Below, in pieces: positions 27,081 through 35,454 of a DNA stretch of 36,782 nt. This DNA comes from Chloroflexota bacterium (lineage in GTDB: Bacteria > Chloroflexota > UBA6077 > JAJPHF01). Location: positions 1-36,782 of the forward strand of contig JADGHJ010000005.1 of assembly GCA_019686175.1 (NCBI GenBank). The letters run 5' to 3'. The translations under genes were made by a program, and so were the position numbers. The notes under the pieces are model-generated. The model had not been told where the DNA came from. It saw only the letters and a program-made list of their open reading frames with translations, and did not search any database. Within the stretch, counting starts at the first letter, position 1. The number at the start of each line of letters is the position of its first letter.

Positions 27081-28820
27081 TCAGTCTGGAAACAGCTCGT
27101 CATAGGCGCGCGGCCGGTCGCCATTAGGGAGCGGCGCGCGCGGCTGCGGGAATTCGACCACGTTGTCCGGCGCGAGAGGGTCGACCGTCGAGGGGCGTGG
27201 TGAGGGATCCCCACCTCTTGGCGGCGCCGGGCGGACTATCTGCTCACGCTGGGCGCCGAAGGCGTCGAGCGCGGCGTAGAACGCCTCATCGTACTTGCGC
27301 ACGCGGAACATCACGGGCATCGGCACGGCGTGGCCCAAGATCAGCGCCTGCTCGCGCGAGTCGAGGCTGGCCAGCATCTGGCGCAACTTGCTGCCGCCCG
27401 CCACGCCCGTGAAGATCGCGTCGATGTCGCGCTCGTCGTTGAGTTGCGCCGTCACGCGCGTGCCGAGCTGCGAGAGCACCTCCGGGTCGATGCCCGACGG
27501 CCGCTGGTCGACCACCAGCAGCGTGACGAAGAACTTGCGCAGCTCCCGCGCGATGGTGCCGAAGCTGGTCTGGCGGGCCGCCTCGGGGTTCAGGAAGCGA
27601 TGGGCCTCCTCGATGGTGATCATCAGCGGCTGCGGGCGCTGGCCCTCGTCCTTGCTGCGCAGGTACTGCTCGGTCTTGGTGATCCACTTCCGATGGATCA
27701 GACGGGTGATGATGTTCGCCACCAGCATATACGGCAGCAGGCGGCGATGCTGGCCGAACTCCAGCACCACGTGCTGGCCCTGTTCCAGCCGCTTGACGAT
27801 CTCGTCCAGCCCGTAGCCGCGATCGGCGACGAACGGTAAGGTGGCGATGTTGGCCTGCAGCTTGCGCCGCAGCGCGCTCAGCGACTGGAGGTTAGCGCCC
27901 TGGCGATCGCAGAAGGCGCGCAGCGCGTCCCCGTCCATAGCCAGCAGCTCCGAGAGCCAGCGGTCGCCATGCTGCTGCACGACCAGGCTGCCCGACTCGA
28001 TGGCGGTAGGGTGCAGCCGTAGCTCGTCGTGCAGCAGCGCGATATCGTCCAGGTCGATCTCATCGCGGCCGATGCGCAGCTCGCCGTCGTAGGGGACGCC
28101 CCGCTCGCGCGCCGACTTCGGATCGAGAGTGTAGATGAACACCTGGCCGCGGAACAGTTGCTTGAGGCCCTTGGCACGTACGCCGTGTTCCTCGGTGTGG
28201 GCCTCCCAGCCATACTCGCTGTGCATGTCGAAGATCAGGTTGGCGGCCACGCGGTGCTGGATGATGCCGCACAGCAGCAGGCGGGTGAGAAAGCTCTTGC
28301 CGGTGCCCGACTTGCCGAACACGCCGTTGCTGCGCTCGACGAAGCGGCGCAAATTCAGCCGGATGGGCACCGCCATGTCCAGCGGCTCGCCGATGGCGAA
28401 GCGCCCCGGGCCGTCGGCGCCGAACACGCGCTCGAAGTCGGCCTCGCTGGCCACATACGCCGTCGAGAAGTGCGTGGGGATGGTCTTGACCGGCTGAGGC
28501 CCCGCCTCAGCCGAGGTGTCGACGTCCCGGGCCAGCATCAGCCGCGGCTCGACCTGCAGCAGCCCATAGGTCACGGTGCCGGCCAGCACCGCGCGCAGGA
28601 ACGGCTCGTCCTCCGGCGGCGGGTCGGCCAGAACGCGGGAATTGGCGGCGTCCAGCAGCACGTCGGTGACTAGACAGAAGAAGTCATGCTGCTCGCCGCG
28701 GATCTTCACGAACTTGCCCACCCGCATGTCTTCGACCGAGGTGCCGGCGTCGAGGCGTACTTTGAGCCCCTCGCTCAGCGAGCCGGCGACGACGATACCG
28801 AGGCGTCCGCCCTCCTGCAT
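27081..28820 (-). CDS. herA: HerA-type DNA translocase/helicase ATPase
   Basis: This 579-residue FtsK/HerA-superfamily ATPase has an N-terminal HAS-barrel (about 1-95, VRLDAGTSVEDMRVGKFVKI...), Walker A GKSGTGKS at 169-176, and Walker B LMITIEEAH at 399-407. VVDQRPSGIDPEVLSQLGTR follows, a typical HerA motif, with an arginine region after it. A disordered Pro-rich tail ends it (PRAYDELFPD). HerA forms a hexameric ring that loads the NurA nuclease for end resection in archaea. ATG 28820 has GGGGGGAG upstream. sbcD follows immediately, and nurA lies upstream in the same direction, so this is a bacterial version of the archaeal resection set. Confidence 0.93.
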   Translation of the reverse strand: MQEGGRLGIVVAGSLSEGLKVRLDAGTSVEDMRVGKFVKIRGEQHDFFCLVTDVLLDAANSRVLADPPPEDEPFLRAVLAGTVTYGLLQVEPRLMLARDVDTSAEAGPQPVKTIPTHFSTAYVASEADFERVFGADGPGRFAIGEPLDMAVPIRLNLRRFVERSNGVFGKSGTGKSFLTRLLLCGIIQHRVAANLIFDMHSEYGWEAHTEEHGVRAKGLKQLFRGQVFIYTLDPKSARERGVPYDGELRIGRDEIDLDDIALLHDELRLHPTAIESGSLVVQQHGDRWLSELLAMDGDALRAFCDRQGANLQSLSALRRKLQANIATLPFVADRGYGLDEIVKRLEQGQHVVLEFGQHRRLLPYMLVANIITRLIHRKWITKTEQYLRSKDEGQRPQPLMITIEEAHRFLNPEAARQTSFGTIARELRKFFVTLLVVDQRPSGIDPEVLSQLGTRVTAQLNDERDIDAIFTGVAGGSKLRQMLASLDSREQALILGHAVPMPVMFRVRKYDEAFYAALDAFGAQREQIVRPAPPRGGDPSPRPSTVDPLAPDNVVEFPQPRAPLPNGDRPRAYDELFPD

Positions 28821-28892
28821 GGCTCCCCCCTCGCCACTCACGTTGACCACTGGCACGACCGCAGGGCGAACTGGAACGCCCGTTCGGCTGGC

Positions 28893-28898
28893 ATTATA
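28893..28898 (-). promoter_or_regulatory. Perfect -10 of the herA-sbcD-sbcC operon
   Basis: TATAAT on the - strand, within CGCTATAATG, lies 73 nt before ATG 28820. No convincing -35 is found 16-18 nt upstream. It falls in the 143-nt gap after the ABC permease stop. Confidence 0.5.
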
Positions 28899-28963
28899 GC
28901 GGGTGGCCTTGCCGCTGCGTGCTGACTGGGAGACACGGCCGCGCTACAACCGGCCGCCGCTCC

Positions 28964-29782
28964 TCATGCTTTGCCCCGGGCAATGCGCTCGCGGTCGAAC
29001 AACCGCATGGCGAGGGCGACCAGCACCGCGTCGAGCGCCGCGAACAGCCCCGCGATGAGCAGCAGCGCATACGGCGTGAACAGGAACAGCACCACCGTCT
29101 GCGGCACCAGCAGCAGGATGATGGGCAGCACCACCAGCCCGTTGAGCTGGTACGCCGAGCGGTAGGTTGCCACCCGCGTGGAGATCAGGGCGGCCACCGC
29201 CGCGGCCAGCAGCGCCATCAGCGGCACGACCACCAACATGGAGAACAGCCAGTCGGGGTCGGCCAGGACGAAGTGGGGGAAATACGGCCCGCGGTAGCGC
29301 GCGGTGAGCAGCCCGAACAGGACGATGCCGAACCAGGTGCCGAGAGTGGCGGGGATGACCGCCGTGGCCAGCTTGGCGGCGAACAACTGGCCATCGCGGA
29401 TCGGGGTGGCCAAGAGCGGCTCGATCGTGTTGCGCTCCTTCTCGCCCACGAAGCTATCGGCGGCCACCGTGCTGGTCAGCGCCACGGGGGTGACCCAGAA
29501 CAGGGGGATCAGCAGCGCCTTCATGATCACGCGGATCGCCTGATCCAAGTTGGTCACGTCCAGGTACAGCAGCGGGCGCAGCTGTTGCTCCGGCACCTGC
29601 TCCAGCAGCGCCCCGCCGATCGCCTGACCGATGAAATTCGCCGGCCCACGGCCCGAGCCGAGCACGGCTGCCGCAGCGATCAGGGCGATCAGCGCCGGCA
29701 GCGCCAGCATCGGGAACAGCAAGTTGAAGTCGCGCACCACCTCGCGCAGCTCGCGCCGGGTAACCGCCAGGGTCAGGTGCAT
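28964..29782 (-). CDS. ABC-2 type permease (NatB-like exporter subunit)
   Basis: This 272-residue membrane protein has six predicted helices. An N-terminal cytoplasmic RRELREVVRDFN is followed by helix LLFPMLALPALIALIAAAAV, a periplasmic loop rich in Gly and Gln, and the ABC-2 motif GEKERNTIEPLLATPI. It starts at ATG 29782 with GGGGGAG five nt upstream and overlaps the ATPase stop by 10 nt. NatAB-type exporters move ions, drugs or lipids; the substrate cannot be read here. An upstream open frame that extends to 30385 is a shadow of the ATPase gene. Confidence 0.88.
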   Translation of the reverse strand: MHLTLAVTRRELREVVRDFNLLFPMLALPALIALIAAAAVLGSGRGPANFIGQAIGGALLEQVPEQQLRPLLYLDVTNLDQAIRVIMKALLIPLFWVTPVALTSTVAADSFVGEKERNTIEPLLATPIRDGQLFAAKLATAVIPATLGTWFGIVLFGLLTARYRGPYFPHFVLADPDWLFSMLVVVPLMALLAAAVAALISTRVATYRSAYQLNGLVVLPIILLLVPQTVVLFLFTPYALLLIAGLFAALDAVLVALAMRLFDRERIARGKA

Positions 29783-30750
29783 ACCATCTCCCCCGCACGC
29801 GCCGCCGCGCTCGACTCGGCTGGGCCGCTCGCGTCGAGGCCGCGCACGAGCGCCAGGTACACCTCCTCCAGGTTCACCTCCTCGGTCTCCAGGGCGATCA
29901 CCTCGGCCCCGGCGGCCACGAGTCGCGCCACCACTCGCGGGTTGACCTGGTCGGGCGCGCTGGCCCGGAAGTACACCCGGCCGTCGAGCCGCTCGACGCC
30001 CTCGACGCCCGGGGTGGCCGCGAGCTCGCGCAGTAGCTCGGGGCGCGGATCGCGCAGCCGCAGCACCATGCGCTGGCCGATGCGGGCCTTCAGCTCGGCC
30101 GGGGTGCCCTCGGCGATCTGGCGCCCGTCGCGCACGATGCTCAGCCGCCGGCAGAGCTGCTCGGCCTCGGCCAAGTTGTGCGTGCACAGCAGCACCGTCA
30201 CGCGCCCTTCCTCGGCCAGGTAGCGCAGGTAGTCGCGGACGGTCTTGGCCGACTCGGGGTCGAGCGCGGCGGTCGGCTCGTCGAAGAACAGCACGCGCGG
30301 CTGGTGCAGCAGGGCGCGCGCGATAGCCACCTTCTGCTTCATACCCTTGGAGAAGGCGCGCAGCCGCTGCCGTCGCACCTCCCACAGGCCGAGCAGCCGC
30401 AGCAGCTCCTCGGCCCGCGCCCGGCGCACGGGACCGGGCAAACGGTACATCTCGCCGAAGAAGTCGAGGTACTCCCAGGCGTTGAGGCGCTCGTACAGCC
30501 CCGGCACCTCGGTGAGAATGCCCACGCGGGCGCGGACCTGCGCCGCCTCGGTGCTGATGTCGTAGCCGGCCACGCGCGCCGTGCCGGCAGAGGGGCGCAG
30601 CAGGCAGGCAAGGATGCGGACGGTCGTCGTCTTGCCGGCGCCGTTGCGGCCCAGCAGGCCGTAGATCTCGCCCTCGGCCACCTGGAAGCTGATGCTGTGC
30701 AAGGCGGTGCGCGTGCCAAACTGTTTGGCCAGCCCCCGCGCCTCGATCAT
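29773..30750 (-). CDS. ABC transporter ATP-binding protein
   Basis: This 325-residue ATPase has Walker A GRNGAGKTT, Q-loop region RVGILTEVPGLYERL, a divergent signature FSKGMKQKVAIARAL (K-G-M in place of SGGQ, common in CcmA/NatA types), Walker B VLFFDEPTAALDP and the H-loop LLCTHNLAEAE. A C-terminal extension of about 100 residues (VLRLRDPRPELLREL to LEEVYLALVRGL) is a regulatory ferredoxin-like domain typical of exporters of this class. Its ATG overlaps the HAS-barrel gene stop by 4 nt (ATGA at 30747-30750), so it is coupled to the repair gene. Confidence 0.93.
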   Translation of the reverse strand: MIEARGLAKQFGTRTALHSISFQVAEGEIYGLLGRNGAGKTTTVRILACLLRPSAGTARVAGYDISTEAAQVRARVGILTEVPGLYERLNAWEYLDFFGEMYRLPGPVRRARAEELLRLLGLWEVRRQRLRAFSKGMKQKVAIARALLHQPRVLFFDEPTAALDPESAKTVRDYLRYLAEEGRVTVLLCTHNLAEAEQLCRRLSIVRDGRQIAEGTPAELKARIGQRMVLRLRDPRPELLRELAATPGVEGVERLDGRVYFRASAPDQVNPRVVARLVAAGAEVIALETEEVNLEEVYLALVRGLDASGPAESSAAARAGEMVCT

Positions 30751-31346
30751 GGCCGCGCCTCCACCCGCAGGCGCCGCAGCAGCGCCGTCAGGCGATCGTA
30801 GTCCTCGCGGAGCAGCAGGGCCAGCGTGCGCCCGGCGCGCACGAGGAACTCCTCGCGCCGGTCGCCGAATACCTCGGCCGCGAGGCGCACGTTGGCCGCA
30901 GTTAATTCATCGGCCAGGGGCGGCCCGGCGGCCAGCAGCGTTCGCAGGTAGTCGAGCCGCGCCACGAAGCGACGCACGTCTCCGTCCGAGCAGGCGTAGA
31001 CCGAGTAGTGCAGCGGCGGCGGCTGCGGCGGCAGGTGCTGGCGCGGGCCATCGGCCGCCTCGTGGCCCACGTACAGCGCCTGGAACTCCGTGCGCAGCAC
31101 CAGCTCGAGGTCGGGGTTGGCGTGGTAGATCTGCTCGTCGATGACGTCGGCGTGGCCACGGGCGATCGGACGGCCGCTCGCTTCCAGACTGGCGGTGCGC
31201 GCCTCGCACACCACGGCATACACGGTTCCGGTGGGGCTCGGTGCCCGCACGAAGCTGCCGAGCGGTGGCGCCTGGTGCAGGCGCGTGCTCTGCGCGACTA
31301 ACGCGTGGCTGGTCACCTCGATGATCTCGCCGAGCCGCTCGCCCAT
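30747..31346 (-). CDS. HAS-barrel domain protein linked to NurA/HerA
   Basis: This 199-residue protein begins with a HAS-barrel-like domain: GEIIEVTSHALVAQSTRLHQAP, PPLGSFVRA, TVYAVVCEARTASLEASGRP and IARGHADVIDEQIY, then LVLRTEFQALYVGHE. The second half (about 115-199) is helical with no motif I know. The HAS-barrel is the N-terminal domain of HerA, so this is a free-standing relative. It lies between nurA (19 nt upstream) and the ABC ATPase (4-nt overlap). A likely role is scaffolding of the HerA-NurA complex, which is inference. No ATPase or nuclease motif is visible. Confidence 0.75.
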   Translation of the reverse strand: MGERLGEIIEVTSHALVAQSTRLHQAPPLGSFVRAPSPTGTVYAVVCEARTASLEASGRPIARGHADVIDEQIYHANPDLELVLRTEFQALYVGHEAADGPRQHLPPQPPPLHYSVYACSDGDVRRFVARLDYLRTLLAAGPPLADELTAANVRLAAEVFGDRREEFLVRAGRTLALLLREDYDRLTALLRRLRVEARP

Positions 31347-31365
31347 GCCCTCGTTTGCTCCTGTG

Positions 31366-32508
31366 CTACACCGCGCGCACCAGCTTGGCCGCCTGCTTGG
31401 CGCTCGGCTGCCCCGACAGCCCTTGGGCGGCCAGCGCGCGGGCGACCAACTCGTTCACCCGGCGTCGGTCGCCCGCGGTCACCACCGCCTGTTCGTGAGC
31501 GCGCGCCAGCACTACCGGGTAACCGTGCCCGAGCCGGCACTGCGCGACCACCACGGCGTGCAGCCGCGCGCGCAGTTCGGCCCGCTCAGCCGCCCAGGCG
31601 AGGATCTCCAGGCGCACGATCTCGCGGCCGACGTTGAGGTAGCAGAACCATGGCCGCAGGTCGGCGGGGTAACGATCGGCCAGCACGCGCGACTCGAACA
31701 GCGCCGAGCGCTCGCCCTCGGCCAGGTCGGCGAACAGCGCGCGGTCGTGCAGGCCACCGAGGGTGCAGGGCTGCTGGGGGGCCATGCCAGCACAGCGCGG
31801 GCACGCCTCATAATGCGCGGGCAGGCGCCGCAGCAGGTCGAGGACATCGGCGGCGCGCGAGCGGCTGATGTAGCCCGCCACGGGCACCTCGGCGGCGATG
31901 AACTGCTGGAGCGCGCGCTGGAACTCCGCGAGGAACTGGTCGCGTACGAAGTCTTCGACGCGGTGGTTCCACAGGAGCAGCTGCCCGTCGGCCAGGGCCA
32001 CGGGGCCGGGCGCCCGGCGCTGGCGCGCCTCGGTGGCTAGCTCAGCCAGCCGCACCATCTCCGCCACGTGGCGTTTCTGCTCCAGGCGATTGCCCTCGAT
32101 GGGCGCCTCGCGACTCCCTTGGGTCAGATACAGGTCCTCCCGCCGGTAGTACAGCGTGGGCGTGCTGGTCAGCACCGCACGGGGGGCGTCGCCGTACTCG
32201 ATGGCCGCCGCGCCGATGTTAAGCAGGTACCACAGCGCCGGCGCGTGGCGGTCGGGCTCGATCTGGGAGCCGTCGGCGGCCAGCGCCGTGTACACGGCGG
32301 GCAGCGGCGGGCACGGCGCGCGGTGGCGCGGCTCCTCGCGGGGCAGCGCGGCGCCGCCCTCGCCAGCCGCGGTCAGCTCTGCCGCCGAGGCCGCTGCCAG
32401 CAGGGCGCGCGCCTCGGCCAGCCGCTCCTGGTAGCGGTCTTGGTCACCAGCGAGGTGCGCGCCCAGCGCCCGGATCTGCGCGCCGAGCTGGCCCAGGTCG
32501 AGCGTCAC
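31366..32508 (-). CDS. nurA: NurA-domain 5'-3' nuclease
   Basis: This 380-residue protein has the NurA signature acids: D79 in ALAADGSQI and D174 in ALADGQLLLW. A later acidic region REIVRLEILAWA follows, and the C-terminal RRVNELV segment has the basic residues typical of the family. NurA is a Mn-dependent nuclease that works with HerA to resect DNA ends in archaea and some bacteria. GTG 32508 has GGGAGG just upstream; an upstream in-frame start at 32583 looks less good. A cysteine cluster (CPRCAGMAPQQPC, about 259-271) is extra and could bind zinc. It heads the operon with the HAS-barrel and ABC genes. Confidence 0.85.
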   Translation of the reverse strand: MTLDLGQLGAQIRALGAHLAGDQDRYQERLAEARALLAAASAAELTAAGEGGAALPREEPRHRAPCPPLPAVYTALAADGSQIEPDRHAPALWYLLNIGAAAIEYGDAPRAVLTSTPTLYYRREDLYLTQGSREAPIEGNRLEQKRHVAEMVRLAELATEARQRRAPGPVALADGQLLLWNHRVEDFVRDQFLAEFQRALQQFIAAEVPVAGYISRSRAADVLDLLRRLPAHYEACPRCAGMAPQQPCTLGGLHDRALFADLAEGERSALFESRVLADRYPADLRPWFCYLNVGREIVRLEILAWAAERAELRARLHAVVVAQCRLGHGYPVVLARAHEQAVVTAGDRRRVNELVARALAAQGLSGQPSAKQAAKLVRAV

Positions 32509-32625
32509 ACGCCTCCCTTTACTGCGGCCACCGGCAGCACGCTCGTCGCAGTGCAACGGCAGTGAGCGCCCAGCCGCGAGCACGCCAGAGCGATCGTGTC
32601 ACAGACAGGGGATAGTTGCAGGTCC

Positions 32626-32634
32626 ACTGTAGCA
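32626..32634 (-). promoter_or_regulatory. Extended -10 promoter of the nurA operon
   Basis: On the - strand TGCTACAGT (TGn plus TACAGT, 4 of 6) lies about 120 nt before GTG 32508. It shares the GTGCTAnnnTG form with promoters before FAH and ribD-like genes. Confidence 0.4.
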
Positions 32635-32693
32635 CGCGGTGAGCCCCACGGGCTATCGACTGTTGGTTAAGACGTGCGGACGGCCACCGGGCC

Positions 32694-34598
32694 TCAATAC
32701 AGCACGCGCTCGTCGCCCACCCGGCGCGTCACGCGCACCTGGTCGAGGTGTTCCAGGAGGGCCAGCGCGTACTTCCGGCTGGTCTGGAAGCGGTCGCGGT
32801 AACGGGCCACCGTGACGCTGCCCTCCTCAGCGATCATGGCTCGCACGGCCGCCACCAGCTCGTCGTACGTCTCGCGCAGGTACACCAGGTCGGGCGCCAC
32901 CTCGACGAGATCGCCGCGCTCGATCAGCGCTTGCACCACCTCCGGCGGCAGGCCGACGGCAGCCTCCAGCTCGGCGCGCGAGGGCGGCGACACCCCGGCG
33001 GCGCGCAGCCGCTCGCGCAGCGCGGCAATCCGCTGCTCCTGCTGGGCGGTAAACACCACCTCGTGGCCGGGCAGGCGCACGAGCACCGGCCCCTCCTCCA
33101 CCACGTGGCCGCGCGCCAGCAGGACGCCGAGCGCCCGGGCGAACAGCCGCGCCTCCAGCCCCAGCCGCGTGCGCAGCTCCTCGCGGGCCATGCCACGCCG
33201 CAGCGGGAACTCCTGGTGGTAGGCGGCCAGGACGCGCTCCACCTGGCCGACCAAGCGCTGCCAGCCCGCAGCGGAGATCAGCACCGTGGCAGGCGTGAGC
33301 CGCGCTGCTTCGCCCGCCGCCGTGTCGAGCGCTACGACGCGCTGCTCGGCCAGGAGCTGCTCGACGACCCGGCGCGTCTCGGTGGCGGCCAGCGCGCAGC
33401 GCTTCTCGAGCGTGGCGTAGTCGGCGGGCTCGCGGCTCTGGAGCTGCTCGAGAACGATCTCCTCGGGCAGGCCGCGCTCCAGCACCTCGAGTGTGGCGAG
33501 CACCTGCGGCTGGAACCGCCGGTGCCGGCGCGGGTACGGCTCGACGATCACCCCGCCCCCGAGGGTGAGGCTCGGCGACGGCTGGCGGACGATGAACAAG
33601 TCGTCCTTCACGACCGCCACCTCCTGGTCCAGCCGCAGCACTGCCCAGCCGCTCTCGCCCGGCTGCAGCGCGTCGCGATCGAGGAGCCCCACGCGGGCCA
33701 TGGCCTCCACCGCCCCCGTGTGGAACATCACCAGCGCGTTGTGTGGCAGGGGCCGCGGCGCGCTGGCCAGCAGCCGCAGGCGGACATCGATGGCGCGGGT
33801 GGGCCGCAGCCACCCGGGGGCAGTCAGCACGTCGCCGCGCTGCACGTCCTCGGTTCCCAGCCCCGAGACGTTGACCGCCACGCGCGTGCCAGCGGGCACC
33901 ACCTCCACGCGCCGCTTGTGGCTCTGCAGGCCGCGTACGCGCCCGCGCTTGCCGCCCGGGACGATCTCGATCTCCTGGCCCACCCGCAGCTCGCCGTGCA
34001 CTAGCGTGCCCGTGACGACGGTGCCGAAGCCGGCGATGGTGAACACGCGGTCGATGGGCAGGCGCGGCCAGCCGGTGTTGGGCTTGGCAGGCGCCCGGAG
34101 CAGGAGCTGGTCGAGCGTGGTGCGCAGCGCGTCCAGGCCGTAGCCTGTCACCGCCGAGACGGGCACCAGCGGCGCTCCGGCCAGGGTGGTGCCCGCGAGC
34201 GTCTCCTCGATCTCGGCGAGCACCAGCTCCAGCCAGTCGTCTTCCACCAGGTCGCGCTTGGTCACGGCAACGACGCCCGCCCGGATGTTCAGCAGGTCGA
34301 GGATGGCGAGATGCTCGCGAGTCTGGGGCATGATGCCCTCGTCGGCCGCGACCACCAGCAGGGCGATGTCGATGCCGCCCACGCCCGCGAGCATGTTCTT
34401 GATGAACCGCTCGTGGCCCGGCACGTCGATGATGCTCACCTCCTGGCCGCTGGGCAGGGTGAGCCAGGCGAAGCCGAGGTCGATCGTCATCCCGCGCTCT
34501 TTCTCTTCGCGCAGCCGGTCGGGGTCGATACCCGTGAGCGCGGTGATGAGCGTGGACTTGCCGTGGTCCACGTGGCCGGCGGTTCCAATAACGCGCAC
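32694..34598 (-). CDS. selB: Selenocysteine-specific translation elongation factor SelB
   Basis: This 634-residue GTPase delivers Sec-tRNA(Sec) to UGA codons that carry a SECIS. It has G1 GHVDHGKS (8-15), the G2 region EKERGMTIDLGFAWL, G3 DVPGHERF, G4 TKRD, then EF-Tu-like domains 2 and 3 (to about 360). A C-terminal region of winged helices ends in VARYRDRFQTSRKYALALLEHL, the SECIS-binding fold. The start GTG 34598 has GGAG six nt upstream; open frame before it is low-complexity. It is the expected partner of the Sec codon in fdhA (14484-14486). selA, selC and selD are not in the window. Confidence 0.97.
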   Translation of the reverse strand: MRVIGTAGHVDHGKSTLITALTGIDPDRLREEKERGMTIDLGFAWLTLPSGQEVSIIDVPGHERFIKNMLAGVGGIDIALLVVAADEGIMPQTREHLAILDLLNIRAGVVAVTKRDLVEDDWLELVLAEIEETLAGTTLAGAPLVPVSAVTGYGLDALRTTLDQLLLRAPAKPNTGWPRLPIDRVFTIAGFGTVVTGTLVHGELRVGQEIEIVPGGKRGRVRGLQSHKRRVEVVPAGTRVAVNVSGLGTEDVQRGDVLTAPGWLRPTRAIDVRLRLLASAPRPLPHNALVMFHTGAVEAMARVGLLDRDALQPGESGWAVLRLDQEVAVVKDDLFIVRQPSPSLTLGGGVIVEPYPRRHRRFQPQVLATLEVLERGLPEEIVLEQLQSREPADYATLEKRCALAATETRRVVEQLLAEQRVVALDTAAGEAARLTPATVLISAAGWQRLVGQVERVLAAYHQEFPLRRGMAREELRTRLGLEARLFARALGVLLARGHVVEEGPVLVRLPGHEVVFTAQQEQRIAALRERLRAAGVSPPSRAELEAAVGLPPEVVQALIERGDLVEVAPDLVYLRETYDELVAAVRAMIAEEGSVTVARYRDRFQTSRKYALALLEHLDQVRVTRRVGDERVLY

Positions 34599-34644
34599 CG
34601 CGATCTCCGTGTGGGGAGGGGTCTGGCGTGGCGTGTCGTCCGGG

Positions 34645-34650
34645 ATTATA
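34645..34650 (-). promoter_or_regulatory. Perfect -10 of selB
   Basis: TATAAT on the - strand lies 46 nt before the GTG start at 34598. A -35 is not clear. It sits in the divergent region shared with the ribD-like gene. Confidence 0.5.
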
Positions 34651-34703
34651 CCGGGCGCAGGCGTGCCAGCGGGTCGAGGTCTCCTAGCACAGGCCACGGC
34701 GCG

Positions 34704-34712
34704 TGCTAGAAT
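34704..34712 (+). promoter_or_regulatory. Extended -10 promoter of the ribD-like gene
   Basis: TGCTAGAAT (TGn plus TAGAAT, 5 of 6) lies about 28 nt before ATG 34741, leaving a leader of about 20 nt with GGGAG. It shares the GTGCTAnnnTG form seen before FAH and nurA. Confidence 0.5.
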
Positions 34713-34740
34713 GGGCGACAGTGAGGGTCTGGGAGCGACG

Positions 34741-35454
34741 ATGCCACAGCCGGCGCCCCGCTTGCCGTGGGTTACCGTGAAGTATGCCCAGACCCTCGAT
34801 GGCCGCATCGCCACCCGCAGCGGCGAGTCGCAGTGGATCAGCAGCGAGACGTCGCTGGTCTACGCGCACGCCCTGCGCGCCCAGCACGACGCGGTGCTCG
34901 TGGGGGTGGGCACGGTCTTGCGCGACAATCCTCGACTGACGGTGCGGCTGGTCGTGGGGCGCAACCCGCTGCGGGTCGTGGCGGACAGCGCGCTGCGCAC
35001 TCCCCCTGACGCGGCGCTGTTCGACAGCCCGGGCCAGACGTGGCTAGCGGCCGTGACGCCCATCAACGCCGCTCGGTGCCGGGCGCTCGAGGCGCGGGGC
35101 GGCCGGGTGCTCGCCCTGCCGCCCGACGGCGCGGGGCGCGTCGACCTGTCTCGTCTGTTGGCTGAGCTGGCGAGTCAGAACGTCCAGTCGGTGCTGGTCG
35201 AGGGCGGGGCTAGGCTGATCACCACGTTGCTGCGCGAGCGGCTGGTGCACCGTCTGGTCGTCTGCGTGGCGCCCAAGGTACTCGGCAGCGGCGTCGAGGC
35301 CGTCGGCGATCTCGGTATCACTCGCCTGGCCGAAGCGCTGACCTTCCAGCGCAGCGCGTTCCGGCTCTGCGGAGCGGACGTGCTGTTCGAGGGCGACTTG
35401 GCCGATGCCCGCGAGCCGGCGTTCGGGCCGCCGGAGGAGGCGGAGTCTCGCTGA
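34741..35454 (+). CDS. RibD C-terminal domain reductase (stand-alone)
   Basis: This 237-residue protein is the dihydrofolate-reductase-like C-terminal domain of RibD, which reduces pyrimidine or pterin-type substrates with NADPH. Signatures are VKYAQTLDGRIATRSGESQWIS at the N-terminus, the GVGTVLRDNPRLTVR segment, and SVLVEGGARLITTLLRERL. There is no N-terminal deaminase domain, so it cannot be bifunctional RibD. Stand-alone forms act in riboflavin, archaeal or other flavin/pterin-like pathways. ATG 34741 has GGGAG five nt upstream. The stop overlaps the dehydrogenase start (TGATG). Confidence 0.9.
   Translation: MPQPAPRLPWVTVKYAQTLDGRIATRSGESQWISSETSLVYAHALRAQHDAVLVGVGTVLRDNPRLTVRLVVGRNPLRVVADSALRTPPDAALFDSPGQTWLAAVTPINAARCRALEARGGRVLALPPDGAGRVDLSRLLAELASQNVQSVLVEGGARLITTLLRERLVHRLVVCVAPKVLGSGVEAVGDLGITRLAEALTFQRSAFRLCGADVLFEGDLADAREPAFGPPEEAESR

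Noticed and set aside
29783-30385. N-terminal extension of the ABC permease
   Set aside because: This part is a different-frame shadow of the ATPase gene. A good RBS marks the start at 29782.
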